Positions 9,069-17,558 of a DNA stretch of 64,000 bases are shown here, piece after piece. The translations under genes were made by a program, and so were the position numbers. Below the pieces are notes generated by a model. That model was not told the DNA's origin and searched no databases. It worked only from the letters and a program-made list of their open reading frames with translations. The DNA is from Sphingobacterium puteale (lineage in GTDB: Bacteria; Bacteroidota; Bacteroidia; Sphingobacteriales; Sphingobacteriaceae): the NCBI RefSeq assembly GCF_003627955.1, contig NZ_RBWS01000001.1, forward strand, positions 124,001 through 188,000. Reading direction: 5' to 3'. Position 1 is the first letter of the stretch. The number at the start of each line of letters is the position of its first letter.

Positions 9069-9980
9069 TTACTTTATTGTAGTTTGATCAAATGTGTCCA
9101 ACTTACTCATTCTTCCAACAATATTAGTTCTCAATAAATCCATATCAATATTCCATTGTTCTTTCATATAAGTTTTTACGATAGCCAATTTTTTATTAAT
9201 AATAGCTTTTCCAGCATCGGAAGCATTTGGAAGATTAATCCAACTGTTCCATCCTGCCTGATCGCGTGTAACATAAATTGAAAAGAGTTCTGCAAAATCT
9301 TCCGTTGCGGCTTTAGAAGCATATGGGGATATATACCCAGCACTAATTGCATTAGCACGACCAGTTGGATTTTCCGGATAAACAGTATTCCAGGCATCAT
9401 CTACATAAGTAGTACCAGTAATCGCAGAAAAATCCGACGGATATGGTTTAGTTTGGTTCAAAATATGCTGAAACTCGTGATGGATGGTTTTGAAATAATA
9501 AGTAGTTAAAAAATCTGCGTCTCTACCCGACTCTTCATCTAAACTCAACAAATTATACAAAGTCATTTTTGTTCCATTTTCCGCTGTTCCTAGCACAACA
9601 GTTCCATTATTCCGAATAGCTAAAGAACCTATATAATTGATTAGTTTTGGAAAATATTTTCGAATAAATTCCTTACTACCCGTCAGATCATTATAAGGTT
9701 CCAATCCCAAATAATTTAACAGTTTTGTCATCCGAATTGATGATTCAAATGGAGCTGGAACCAAATTATAATCTAGATCAGATTCACGGTCTACATATTT
9801 GTAGATGATCTCCATATTATATGGAGTCGTGAAATTGCTAAAGATATATTTATCAAAATCATTCTGCTCGATTTTAGGATCCACAAAAACACTATTTGAA
9901 TCCAACTTTTCTTCCTTACTACATGATGTAACTCCAAGATACATCATGGAACCAAGTAATATTATGTTTCTCAATTTCAT
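9069..9980 (-). CDS. Substrate import-associated zinc metallohydrolase lipoprotein
   Basis: The protein has 303 residues. A lipobox places the lipidated Cys at 20 (LGVTSC). The zinc motif HEFQH (168-172) sits in IHHEFQHILNQ, and a downstream acidic helix (ATEDFAELFSIYV, 225-237) can supply the third ligand. This matches the HExxH lipoprotein family known to sit beside SusC/SusD genes. It probably acts at the outer membrane on the imported substrate, perhaps a protein or peptide. The start lies 1 base downstream of the SusD stop, so the two are co-translated within one operon. The peptide specificity is inferred. Confidence 0.88.
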   Translation of the reverse strand: MKLRNIILLGSMMYLGVTSCSKEEKLDSNSVFVDPKIEQNDFDKYIFSNFTTPYNMEIIYKYVDRESDLDYNLVPAPFESSIRMTKLLNYLGLEPYNDLTGSKEFIRKYFPKLINYIGSLAIRNNGTVVLGTAENGTKMTLYNLLSLDEESGRDADFLTTYYFKTIHHEFQHILNQTKPYPSDFSAITGTTYVDDAWNTVYPENPTGRANAISAGYISPYASKAATEDFAELFSIYVTRDQAGWNSWINLPNASDAGKAIINKKLAIVKTYMKEQWNIDMDLLRTNIVGRMSKLDTFDQTTIK

Positions 9981-9981
9981 T

Positions 9982-11604
9982 TTATCTAGGATTTGGGGTT
10001 AAACCTGCACTAATAACATCTTTGGGAAGCTGAATTGCCCTTCTTTTATCGTCAACTTTTAAAACATTTGATGAAACAGTTCCTACTTGACCACCTGATA
10101 AAGTCCTTCTATTCAATTCTATTCCATATCTCTTAATATCAAACCATCTTAATCCGGTATGTAATGTTTGGATTCGACGCATAAACAAGACAGCATGCAA
10201 CATGTTTTCTTGAGTGCCAGATTCGATAATATAATCCTTCACGTTAAATTTCTTTTTTTGAGTAGGTTTTGTTGGTGTATAATACCCAAAAAGATTAGCC
10301 CAATCATTAATAACAGTCTCACTCATGGCGGATGCAAAGTTCACTGTATTACCAGCCCACATTTGCATATCGCTTAATGCTTCAGTATATTTCTTTAGAT
10401 GAATATTTGCTTCAGCTCGAGTCAATAAAACCTCTTCAGAAGTAAACTCACTAATTACAGCTCTACGATAACCGATTCCTGCAACAGGATCTGTATATTC
10501 AAACATATATGCAACGTGGGGAAGAAGAGTTTTATCTAAATTCGTTCCTCCATAAACATAGGTTCTAATTCGATAATTTAATGAATTAAAGACCGGATTT
10601 ACCTGTGTTTCATTAGCGTTCCAATATGAACGCGCTAAATAAGGAGGTGTAGCCGAAACCGTCTCCCTTCGAGCAATAACCCCATTATGATTAAATCTAG
10701 AGTTTTCATAATATGGGCCAAAAGTAGTTCCCAAATTCGAATAGGATGTTAAAATAAGGTAATTAGACTTTAATGCACTGGAGTTATATTCTCTAGATGT
10801 ATTATTAAATACAGATGCAAAAGCCGCTACTTGGCTATAATTTCTTAGTGAACCCGTTACATCACCTCCTAAAGCCAACGAAGCATAATCAGCAGCTTTC
10901 TGCCATTCGCCCATAAATAAGTATACACGTGCGGCAAATGCATATGCAGCAGTTTTGTTAAAATGATACTTTGCAGCAGAACTGCTTGCAAATTTAGAAT
11001 CATCGATGAGCGGAATTCCCTCTTCAAGATCTTTTATAACTAAATCATAAACCTCTTGAACAGTATTTCTCGTATATTTCGGATCTAATGTAGTCTCAGG
11101 CTTTAACATATAAGTCACTCCCAAATCCGTCTTAGAAGTTACTTTATTATAATGTAACCCAAAAATATTGACTAACATAAAGTGGTTGTATGCTCTTGCA
11201 ACTAGAGCCTCCCCTTTTTGAGGATTCAGACTACTTGGATTTGCTGAGGTTTCTATCGCCGCTAACGCTGCATTACTGCTCGATATTGCTTTATATGAGG
11301 CTTCCCATACGGCGTTAACTGCGTCATCATCATTTTCTGTTTCATCTTCCCAATTATAAATTTGTTCCAATATCCGACTTGAATAAGGATTTGTAGATCC
11401 ATAATCATCGGTATTATCCGAAGATAGCTCCGTAACCATTCCATAACTACTAGTTGGATATGCAGAAACTAAAATCTTAGCTATTTTATCTGTATTATTC
11501 AGCTCGGCACGATTATCTGGCAACTCATCTAGGTATTTGTTACATGAGGAAACTGATAAAAGTACACCTGATAGAGCCAATATTAATAAACTTTTTCTTT
11601 TCAT
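9982..11604 (-). CDS. RagB/SusD family outer membrane lipoprotein
   Basis: This 540-residue protein has its lipobox Cys at 21 (SVSSC) followed by NKYLDELPDNRAEL. Helical repeats follow, then the SusD C-terminal signatures FTSEEVLLTRAEANIHLKKYTEAL, FMRRIQTLHTGLRWFDIKRYGIELNRR and the final proline-rich LPKDVISAGLTPNPR. It is the substrate-binding partner of the SusC gene 12 bases upstream in transcription. Its company (metallohydrolase, DUF4302) marks the SusD subtype that occurs with HExxH lipoproteins rather than with glycoside hydrolases. Confidence 0.93.
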   Translation of the reverse strand: MKRKSLLILALSGVLLSVSSCNKYLDELPDNRAELNNTDKIAKILVSAYPTSSYGMVTELSSDNTDDYGSTNPYSSRILEQIYNWEDETENDDDAVNAVWEASYKAISSSNAALAAIETSANPSSLNPQKGEALVARAYNHFMLVNIFGLHYNKVTSKTDLGVTYMLKPETTLDPKYTRNTVQEVYDLVIKDLEEGIPLIDDSKFASSSAAKYHFNKTAAYAFAARVYLFMGEWQKAADYASLALGGDVTGSLRNYSQVAAFASVFNNTSREYNSSALKSNYLILTSYSNLGTTFGPYYENSRFNHNGVIARRETVSATPPYLARSYWNANETQVNPVFNSLNYRIRTYVYGGTNLDKTLLPHVAYMFEYTDPVAGIGYRRAVISEFTSEEVLLTRAEANIHLKKYTEALSDMQMWAGNTVNFASAMSETVINDWANLFGYYTPTKPTQKKKFNVKDYIIESGTQENMLHAVLFMRRIQTLHTGLRWFDIKRYGIELNRRTLSGGQVGTVSSNVLKVDDKRRAIQLPKDVISAGLTPNPR

Positions 11605-11616
11605 TGTTTCAATTTT

Positions 11617-14600
11617 TTAAAGACCTAAACGTACTGTTAATGTATATTGTCGAGGAATTGGCAACGCCACCCCTCCCGCATTAACAAACTCTGGATCCTG
11701 ACCATTTAAGCGTTTATCGGCGTAAATTAACCACAAATTGGTTACATTGAATCTAAAACCTAATGAGGCTATTTTTAGCGAATTCACAACTTCCTTAGAT
11801 AAGTCATAACTCAATGACAAGTCTTTCAAACGAATAAAGTCACCTTTAGCAATGTTCACAGTTGAATAGTTATACGCATTGTAAGCATATCGGTATTCAC
11901 TATCATTACGAATAAAACGATTATCCAAAATAACAGGAACATTGGTAGTTGCCTCATCACCAGGGACTGTCCATGCATCCCAAAATTCTTTGGTTGTAGC
12001 TGTCAAGTCAGAATATCTTGTTTGATATACTGGGTCTAAACGAACAACATTTCCAAAAGAATACGTAAAGAATGCGTTTAATTTAAAACCTTTATATCCC
12101 CAAATATTACCAAAACTACCCATTGTGGTTGGTTCTGTAGGACCTTCATATTTCAAAAAGCCGACATTGTCTCTTTCCTGAAAATAAATTCCCGTTGTCG
12201 TTGGCCCATCCGGTCCTTGAAAAATAGGCAAACCATTTATATCTAATTTGTTAAATGGAATAGAGAACATCGACCGAACTGGATACCCCTCAACACCAAA
12301 GCCATTTCCAGAAATTAGATCTAATACACGCTTATGGTTTTCCAATTCCGTAATTTTATTTGTCGCCCTGGTAAAAACAAAGCTTGACGTCCATGAAAAC
12401 TCATTATTTCTTAAAATTGTTCCAGAAACACTGACTTCAAGACCACTAGATTTCATTTTAGCTACGTTACCGTATTTAGTAATCTGGCCGCCTAAACCTT
12501 GTGTGTTAATTTCTCCAATTAAATCATGCTGTTTCCTAGAATAATAATCAATATCAACTGCTAATCTATTTTGAAACAGGCCTGCAGAGAGTCCTACATT
12601 GAATTCATTTTTCTTTTCGTAGGTAAGCATTGAGTTTTCTAACTGATCCATTTCTAGCCCTGTTTCTTTGTCCACAGTCCCTGGTCTCCAAGGGTTATAA
12701 CTCGAATAAATAGCTTGAGAATTTGAAACAAAAGCTGGCCCTCGGTCCGCCGTAAGACTATAAGAAGCCTTCAATGACAGAGCATTAAATGGAGAATTGA
12801 GATTTCTGAAAAACTGTTCATTATAGATATTCCACATTCCAGCAACGTTCCAAGTTGGTAACCATCGTGCTGAAGTAGCCTTTCCCAACCTATTAGTGCC
12901 CTCATAACGAATCGTACCGTTTACAGTATACCGATCATCGTAAGTGTAGTTTGCTTGCCCATAAAAAGCAGCCTCCCTATTCCGAGTATTATTTACTTTA
13001 AAATATTCTGTATTCTGCTCTTGGTTTTGTTTGAAGGCTCTATAATCCGTAAAAGGAATCTCTCCTAGTTCATATTGAATACCCCAACCCCTGTACCATT
13101 CATTGTTACGGCTATCATTTGTAACCTGGGCTCCCCCAAAAGCATACAATTTATGGATTTCATTGAATGTATTATTATAATTAAAATTAAACCTAAAAAC
13201 TTTCGAATCCATTTTGTAGTCTGTACGATTATAGATACCTCCATAAGGTAAAATAGAAATCGGAACTGCATAAGGATCATCAGGATTGGTATACAAATAC
13301 GGGTTATTATCTCTAATCGTAGTTGTAGGCATCGATCTATAAGCTAATGCCTGATTGGAATAATCTTTGACATAATGCTGTTGCGAAGTTTGCTGATGAC
13401 GAATGGCACCCATTGCTGTTAGTTCTAACTGCTTTACAGGTTTCCATGAAAGCTCTCCTTGGAATTTATAATCACCAACATTGATATCCATATAATTATT
13501 TTCCAATTCATTTAAGATATTAAATGGGGCATAATTACGCGTATAGGATTCATTTGGGTCTAGCGTACGAGATGTATTTAATGCATATTGATATGGATTG
13601 ATATCAAAATCACGTTTTACTTGCATGCTGACAACGTCAATAGATTGCCCCAAGGTACCAGGAGCACGCTGATCACGATAAGAACCATTTGATAAAATAT
13701 TGAACTTTAAATTGTCAAATAGATTGTAAGATGCATTCAACAAAGCTGTATAGCGCTTAACACCACTTTGCTTGGCCCATCCTGGATCATTAACTGCGCT
13801 TAAAGAAGTGTAATATTGAGCTTTATCAGTTCCCGACGACATACTGACGGAGTGATTTTGCATGATAGCTCTGCTGAATAGCTCTTTAAACCAATTCGTA
13901 TTTCTAAATTCGGCCTGGCGGAGATATGCATTTCTTGATTCAGGTGTATTTAATAATTCCCCTTTATTTATCAACTCATACATTTTTCCATAAACACCAC
14001 TTTCTGACGCTGCTGAAACGTCAGAAAGATTTAACCAACCTCTTTGATTCAAGAACTGATAAAAAGACATCTGTTCTTGTGAGTTCATGATATTAAATGT
14101 ATTATAACTCGGAATATCTCTTGAAGTTAACTCCGTAGAATAATTAAAAGAGTTTCTACCGGAGGAACCTTTTTTCGTTGTAATAACAATTACCCCTCCC
14201 ATTGCACGCGCACCGTAAATTGAGGTAGCAGAACCATCTTTCAGTACTTGAAACGATTCTATATCATTTGCATTTAATCCCGCAACAGCGGAGCTGATTA
14301 AAGTTAGTGCATCACCTGACGATAAAGCATCTGAAGATACATCACCAACATCTTCAATAATAATTCCGTCAACAACCCATAATGGTTTAGAACTTCCATA
14401 AATAGAAGTAGCGCCACGCACACGAATTTTTGGTGCAGTACCAAAAGTACCTGTTGTATTTTGGACAGAAACCCCTGCGACCCGACCTTCTAATGAGCGA
14501 CTTGGATCAGGCATTCCCCCAATTTCAACATCTTTCATGGTTACTTTCGTCGTAGCCCCAGTAAAATTTTGGCGATCTATTTTACTCCCCATTCCTGTTA

Positions 14601-15252
14601 CAACCACCTCTTCAATTTGCTTTTCGTTAGATTCTAATATGATCGACAATGTATTTCTATCATTTACTCTAACCTCTATAGGTGAATAACCAACAAATCT
14701 TACGACTAAAGTGGAATTAGATGGTGCTGCAATTCTAAAGCCCCCATATTCGTTTGTTTGTGTAGAAACTGAACTACCTTTTACAGACACTGTTGCTCCT
14801 GCTAATCCTTTCCCGTCTTGATCTTTCACCGTTCCAGAAATAGTATTCTGTACAACATTAAACGAAGGAACTTCTGCAATTTCCTTTGAGTTACTATTAA
14901 CGGAAATTGTATTCGCAATAATCTTGTATTCAATATTATTCTGCTTCAATACAGCATTCAGCGCTTCTTCTACGGAGACGTTTTTGACTTTAACTGAAAT
15001 TCGTGATTTGGAATTCAGATTTTCACTGTACAATACACGCAAATGAGATTGCTTTGAAATAGCAGATAACGCTTCTTCAATACGCGCATTTTTCATATTC
15101 AATGTAACCTTTTGTGCCGTCCCTTTGGCATGGACACCTGTTACAAATGCGAATAAAAGACATGTACTAATTTTCATAATACGTAATGGTTTGCAAAAAC
15201 GTGGATCTTGAGGGATCAAGGGCCACCTTTTGCTAAATGGTAAGTTATTCAT
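11617..15252 (-). CDS. SusC/RagA TonB-linked outer membrane receptor with STN signalling domain
   Basis: The protein has 1211 residues. A long basic N-terminus leads into a signal peptide (hydrophobic core 28-42). A secretin/TonB short N-terminal (STN) domain follows (about 49-118, VTLNMKNARIEEALSAISKQ), then a carboxypeptidase-like domain (138-208), TonB box EEVVVTG (214-220), plug and barrel. SusC hallmarks include PLWVVDGIII and TSIYGARAMGGVIVITTKKG. STN domains bind the periplasmic part of FecR-type anti-sigma factors, so this receptor can report substrate binding to the fecR/sigma pair encoded just upstream. Met26 is an alternative start; Met1 is preferred because it gives the extended N-region usual in FecR-linked SusC proteins. 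Confidence 0.94.
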   Translation of the reverse strand: MNNLPFSKRWPLIPQDPRFCKPLRIMKISTCLLFAFVTGVHAKGTAQKVTLNMKNARIEEALSAISKQSHLRVLYSENLNSKSRISVKVKNVSVEEALNAVLKQNNIEYKIIANTISVNSNSKEIAEVPSFNVVQNTISGTVKDQDGKGLAGATVSVKGSSVSTQTNEYGGFRIAAPSNSTLVVRFVGYSPIEVRVNDRNTLSIILESNEKQIEEVVVTGMGSKIDRQNFTGATTKVTMKDVEIGGMPDPSRSLEGRVAGVSVQNTTGTFGTAPKIRVRGATSIYGSSKPLWVVDGIIIEDVGDVSSDALSSGDALTLISSAVAGLNANDIESFQVLKDGSATSIYGARAMGGVIVITTKKGSSGRNSFNYSTELTSRDIPSYNTFNIMNSQEQMSFYQFLNQRGWLNLSDVSAASESGVYGKMYELINKGELLNTPESRNAYLRQAEFRNTNWFKELFSRAIMQNHSVSMSSGTDKAQYYTSLSAVNDPGWAKQSGVKRYTALLNASYNLFDNLKFNILSNGSYRDQRAPGTLGQSIDVVSMQVKRDFDINPYQYALNTSRTLDPNESYTRNYAPFNILNELENNYMDINVGDYKFQGELSWKPVKQLELTAMGAIRHQQTSQQHYVKDYSNQALAYRSMPTTTIRDNNPYLYTNPDDPYAVPISILPYGGIYNRTDYKMDSKVFRFNFNYNNTFNEIHKLYAFGGAQVTNDSRNNEWYRGWGIQYELGEIPFTDYRAFKQNQEQNTEYFKVNNTRNREAAFYGQANYTYDDRYTVNGTIRYEGTNRLGKATSARWLPTWNVAGMWNIYNEQFFRNLNSPFNALSLKASYSLTADRGPAFVSNSQAIYSSYNPWRPGTVDKETGLEMDQLENSMLTYEKKNEFNVGLSAGLFQNRLAVDIDYYSRKQHDLIGEINTQGLGGQITKYGNVAKMKSSGLEVSVSGTILRNNEFSWTSSFVFTRATNKITELENHKRVLDLISGNGFGVEGYPVRSMFSIPFNKLDINGLPIFQGPDGPTTTGIYFQERDNVGFLKYEGPTEPTTMGSFGNIWGYKGFKLNAFFTYSFGNVVRLDPVYQTRYSDLTATTKEFWDAWTVPGDEATTNVPVILDNRFIRNDSEYRYAYNAYNYSTVNIAKGDFIRLKDLSLSYDLSKEVVNSLKIASLGFRFNVTNLWLIYADKRLNGQDPEFVNAGGVALPIPRQYTLTVRLGL

Positions 15253-15330
15253 ACATTTACACTTTGTGATTAATTTGGGATTTTAATTGTTCAACTTTAG
15301 ATTTAGGACCTGATGATCACATCTTTTTCT

Positions 15331-15358
15331 GAACAGGGATGCTGCAACATTCCTGTTC
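15331..15358 (-). promoter_or_regulatory. Leader hairpin upstream of the STN-type SusC gene
   Basis: The arms GAACAGG(GA) and (TT)CCTGTTC pair around a loop of about ten bases, 79 bases upstream of the SusC start and between fecR and susC. On the minus strand it would be a stable structure in the 5' leader. It could be an attenuator, an mRNA-stabilising stem, or the terminator of the sigma/fecR transcript. Confidence 0.55.
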
Positions 15359-15427
15359 TCTTTTTTAGGTCGTTCTGTTTAGGTATTATTCTGTCATAGG
15401 CATTCAGTTGTTTTAAATAAATTATTT

Positions 15428-16585
15428 TTAAGTTCTTGTCGCAATAATTAATTTTTTACCCTCAACCTCAAATTTAAGATCACTGACATAAGACAACATC
15501 TCGAGCACCTGGGATAATTTGACATCACGCTCAATGCTCCCTGTGTATTCTTTATCCAGTTGAACATTTCCGCGAAATGTCACATCCAGACCATACCACC
15601 GCGACAATTGATGTGCAATATTCTTAATGGTTTCCTTTTTGAAATAGAACTCATTGTTATGCCAGGCCAGATCATGTGCTAAGTCCGCTTTTCCTTTAAT
15701 CAAATTATCTTTATAGGATGCCGCATATTCACCCGGGTGTAATTCCACGAGCTGATCGTTTTGTCGAACCTCTACCCTTCCTTCGGCCAACGTTGTACGT
15801 ACCTGATCTGAATAAGCATTAATATTAAAATGAGTTCCCAGTACCTCGATCTCATTGCCCTTTGATTCTACAATAAAAGGTTGATCTCTTTTGGGGGAGA
15901 CTTCAAAGTAGGCTTCACCTTCCAAAATTACCCGGCGTTCCTTTGCCGAAAACTGCGCCGGAAATTTTAATTGAGATAAAGCATTCACCCATACTTTTGT
16001 TCCATCAGCTAAGGTCATCTTATAGAAACTTGCTTTAGGAACAATTAACAAGTTGTACTGCAAAGGAATAGGCTGCTCTGATTTTTTGACCACCAATTCG
16101 TTGCTATTACCGATCAGGTTATTATTTTTAGCCAGGTTTTTTGTAGAATCATCATTTAAGGAGACCTTTGTACCGTCGGCCAATACCAATACTGCACCGC
16201 TCGTGGCTGGTTCGACATCTTGCTTTTTGGATATAGCGACTTGTTTGTTTTCAGACTCAAGCGGCGACAAAGCCACTCGCCACAATATATAGCTTCCCAT
16301 CAAAAATACAATCGACGCTGCCATACCCAGAGACCATCTTTTAAATGATCTAGATCCTTTACCTTTTTTCTCGTTCAGCTTTTTCCAGGCCTTATTAGCA
16401 TCCAATTGACGAAAGATTGCCAAATCGTCTTCTATATGCTTAGCCTCTCGGAATGATTCTAAAAATTTCTTATTCTGTGAATTGTTGTTGAGCCATGCAT
16501 CAAGTTGCTCTTGTTCTTCCTCCGTCAGTTGACCATTAAGGAATTTTTGGATTAAACCTGCAATATGTCCTGTGTTTTCTTTCAT
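15428..16585 (-). CDS. FecR family anti-sigma factor
   Basis: This 385-residue inner-membrane protein has an N-terminal cytoplasmic sigma-binding part (about 1-80; LIQKFLNGQLTEEEQEQLDAWL), one transmembrane helix (about 84-105) and a periplasmic FecR domain with the signatures VPKASFYKMTLADGTKVWVNALSQLKFP, FSAKERRVILEGEAYFEV, VLGTHFNINAY and TLAEGRVEV. The C-terminal domain (about 305-383, IKNIAHQLSRWYGLDVTF) is the STN-like DUF4974 domain found in Bacteroidota FecR proteins, which contacts the receptor's own STN domain. It starts 46 bases after the sigma gene and both are on the same strand, so they are probably co-transcribed. Confidence 0.95.
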   Translation of the reverse strand: MKENTGHIAGLIQKFLNGQLTEEEQEQLDAWLNNNSQNKKFLESFREAKHIEDDLAIFRQLDANKAWKKLNEKKGKGSRSFKRWSLGMAASIVFLMGSYILWRVALSPLESENKQVAISKKQDVEPATSGAVLVLADGTKVSLNDDSTKNLAKNNNLIGNSNELVVKKSEQPIPLQYNLLIVPKASFYKMTLADGTKVWVNALSQLKFPAQFSAKERRVILEGEAYFEVSPKRDQPFIVESKGNEIEVLGTHFNINAYSDQVRTTLAEGRVEVRQNDQLVELHPGEYAASYKDNLIKGKADLAHDLAWHNNEFYFKKETIKNIAHQLSRWYGLDVTFRGNVQLDKEYTGSIERDVKLSQVLEMLSYVSDLKFEVEGKKLIIATRT

Positions 16586-16631
16586 TGATTACAATAAAGA
16601 AACCTAAGACTGTATAAAGGGTGACAAGGAT

Positions 16632-17159
16632 TTAAATATTTTTTAACAAAAAAATAATAAGGGGGATAAATTCTGGATTTAAGCGCTTCAAAAGCATTTT
16701 CATGCCGCGTTGTTTTTGTGTTTTTACAGTATTGATACTAATTTGCAGCTCTTTGGTGATTTCCAAATTAGATAACCCTTCCAGATAGCCTAATCGAAAA
16801 ACTTGCTGACAGGCAAAGGGCATTTGTTCAATTATTCGATATATCTCCTGGATAACTTCACTGTGAATCATATTTAATTCCAATGCAGTATTGTCCTCTT
16901 CGGTAAAACCAACAACATTCCAGTATTTTTGACGAACCTTTTCATGGCGAATGTGATTATAACAAGCAAATCGGACCGAACTATAAAGATAATTCTTTAT
17001 TGCAATCTCATTATCACTCACTTGAACCGTATTTTTAAAGTATGTTATAAATGAGTCTTGTACCAGATCTTCAGCAACGGTAAGATCGCCAACTATCTTC
17101 CAGGCAAAATGACACAGGCCATTATAGTGCGTCTTGAACAATACTTCTTCTTTTTGCAT
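16632..17159 (-). CDS. ECF-type RNA polymerase sigma-70 factor
   Basis: The protein has 175 residues with sigma region 2 (about 10-75, YNGLCHFAWKIVGDLTVAEDLVQDSFITYF) and region 4 (about 105-160, MPFACQQVFRLGYLEGLSNLEITKELQISINTVKTQKQRGMKML). The hydrophobic C-terminal tail is common in the Bacteroidota FecR-linked subgroup. Released from FecR, it should direct transcription of the SusC operon downstream and perhaps of itself. It is the first gene of the locus and is divergent from the Mrp operon. Confidence 0.94.
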   Translation of the reverse strand: MQKEEVLFKTHYNGLCHFAWKIVGDLTVAEDLVQDSFITYFKNTVQVSDNEIAIKNYLYSSVRFACYNHIRHEKVRQKYWNVVGFTEEDNTALELNMIHSEVIQEIYRIIEQMPFACQQVFRLGYLEGLSNLEITKELQISINTVKTQKQRGMKMLLKRLNPEFIPLIIFLLKNI

Positions 17160-17558
17160 AGTTAGATTACTTTCGCTCTCACTTTTCTATTGTAATAACT
17201 ATAGATGAGATTGTTATTTAGGGTAAATAAACACATCCAATTCCGGATGTTTAATAATTGTATTGTAAAAATGCTTATTTATTTTGTGAATAGCAAAAAT
17301 ATTTTAGCAGTTACAAAATAGTTTTTCATCCGAACTAAACAAATTGTAATTTTGGTTATCCAATTTGTCCAAAATCATCCCTTTTTATACTTTAACAAGC
17401 AATAAAACATTCTAAAAATTCTAATTTCCGTCTTTTTTCCCTATATTGTAGACTTTCAAAAAAAACCTTCATAGCCAGATATGTATCAACAGCGATGAAA
17501 TTTCGAAGGTTCTTATTGAAAAACGTATACTTCCAATAAAAATTAAAACAAAGACTAA
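17160..17558. promoter_or_regulatory. Divergent promoter region between sigma factor and Mrp operon
   Basis: This AT-rich 399-base region separates the two start codons. On the plus strand a perfect TAnnTTTG element lies at 17347-17354, without a TTG at the expected spacing. A small inverted repeat, ACATCC / GGATGT, lies at 17233-17250. No reading frame is credible here. Promoters for both operons must be inside, but their exact sites are uncertain. Confidence 0.4.
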
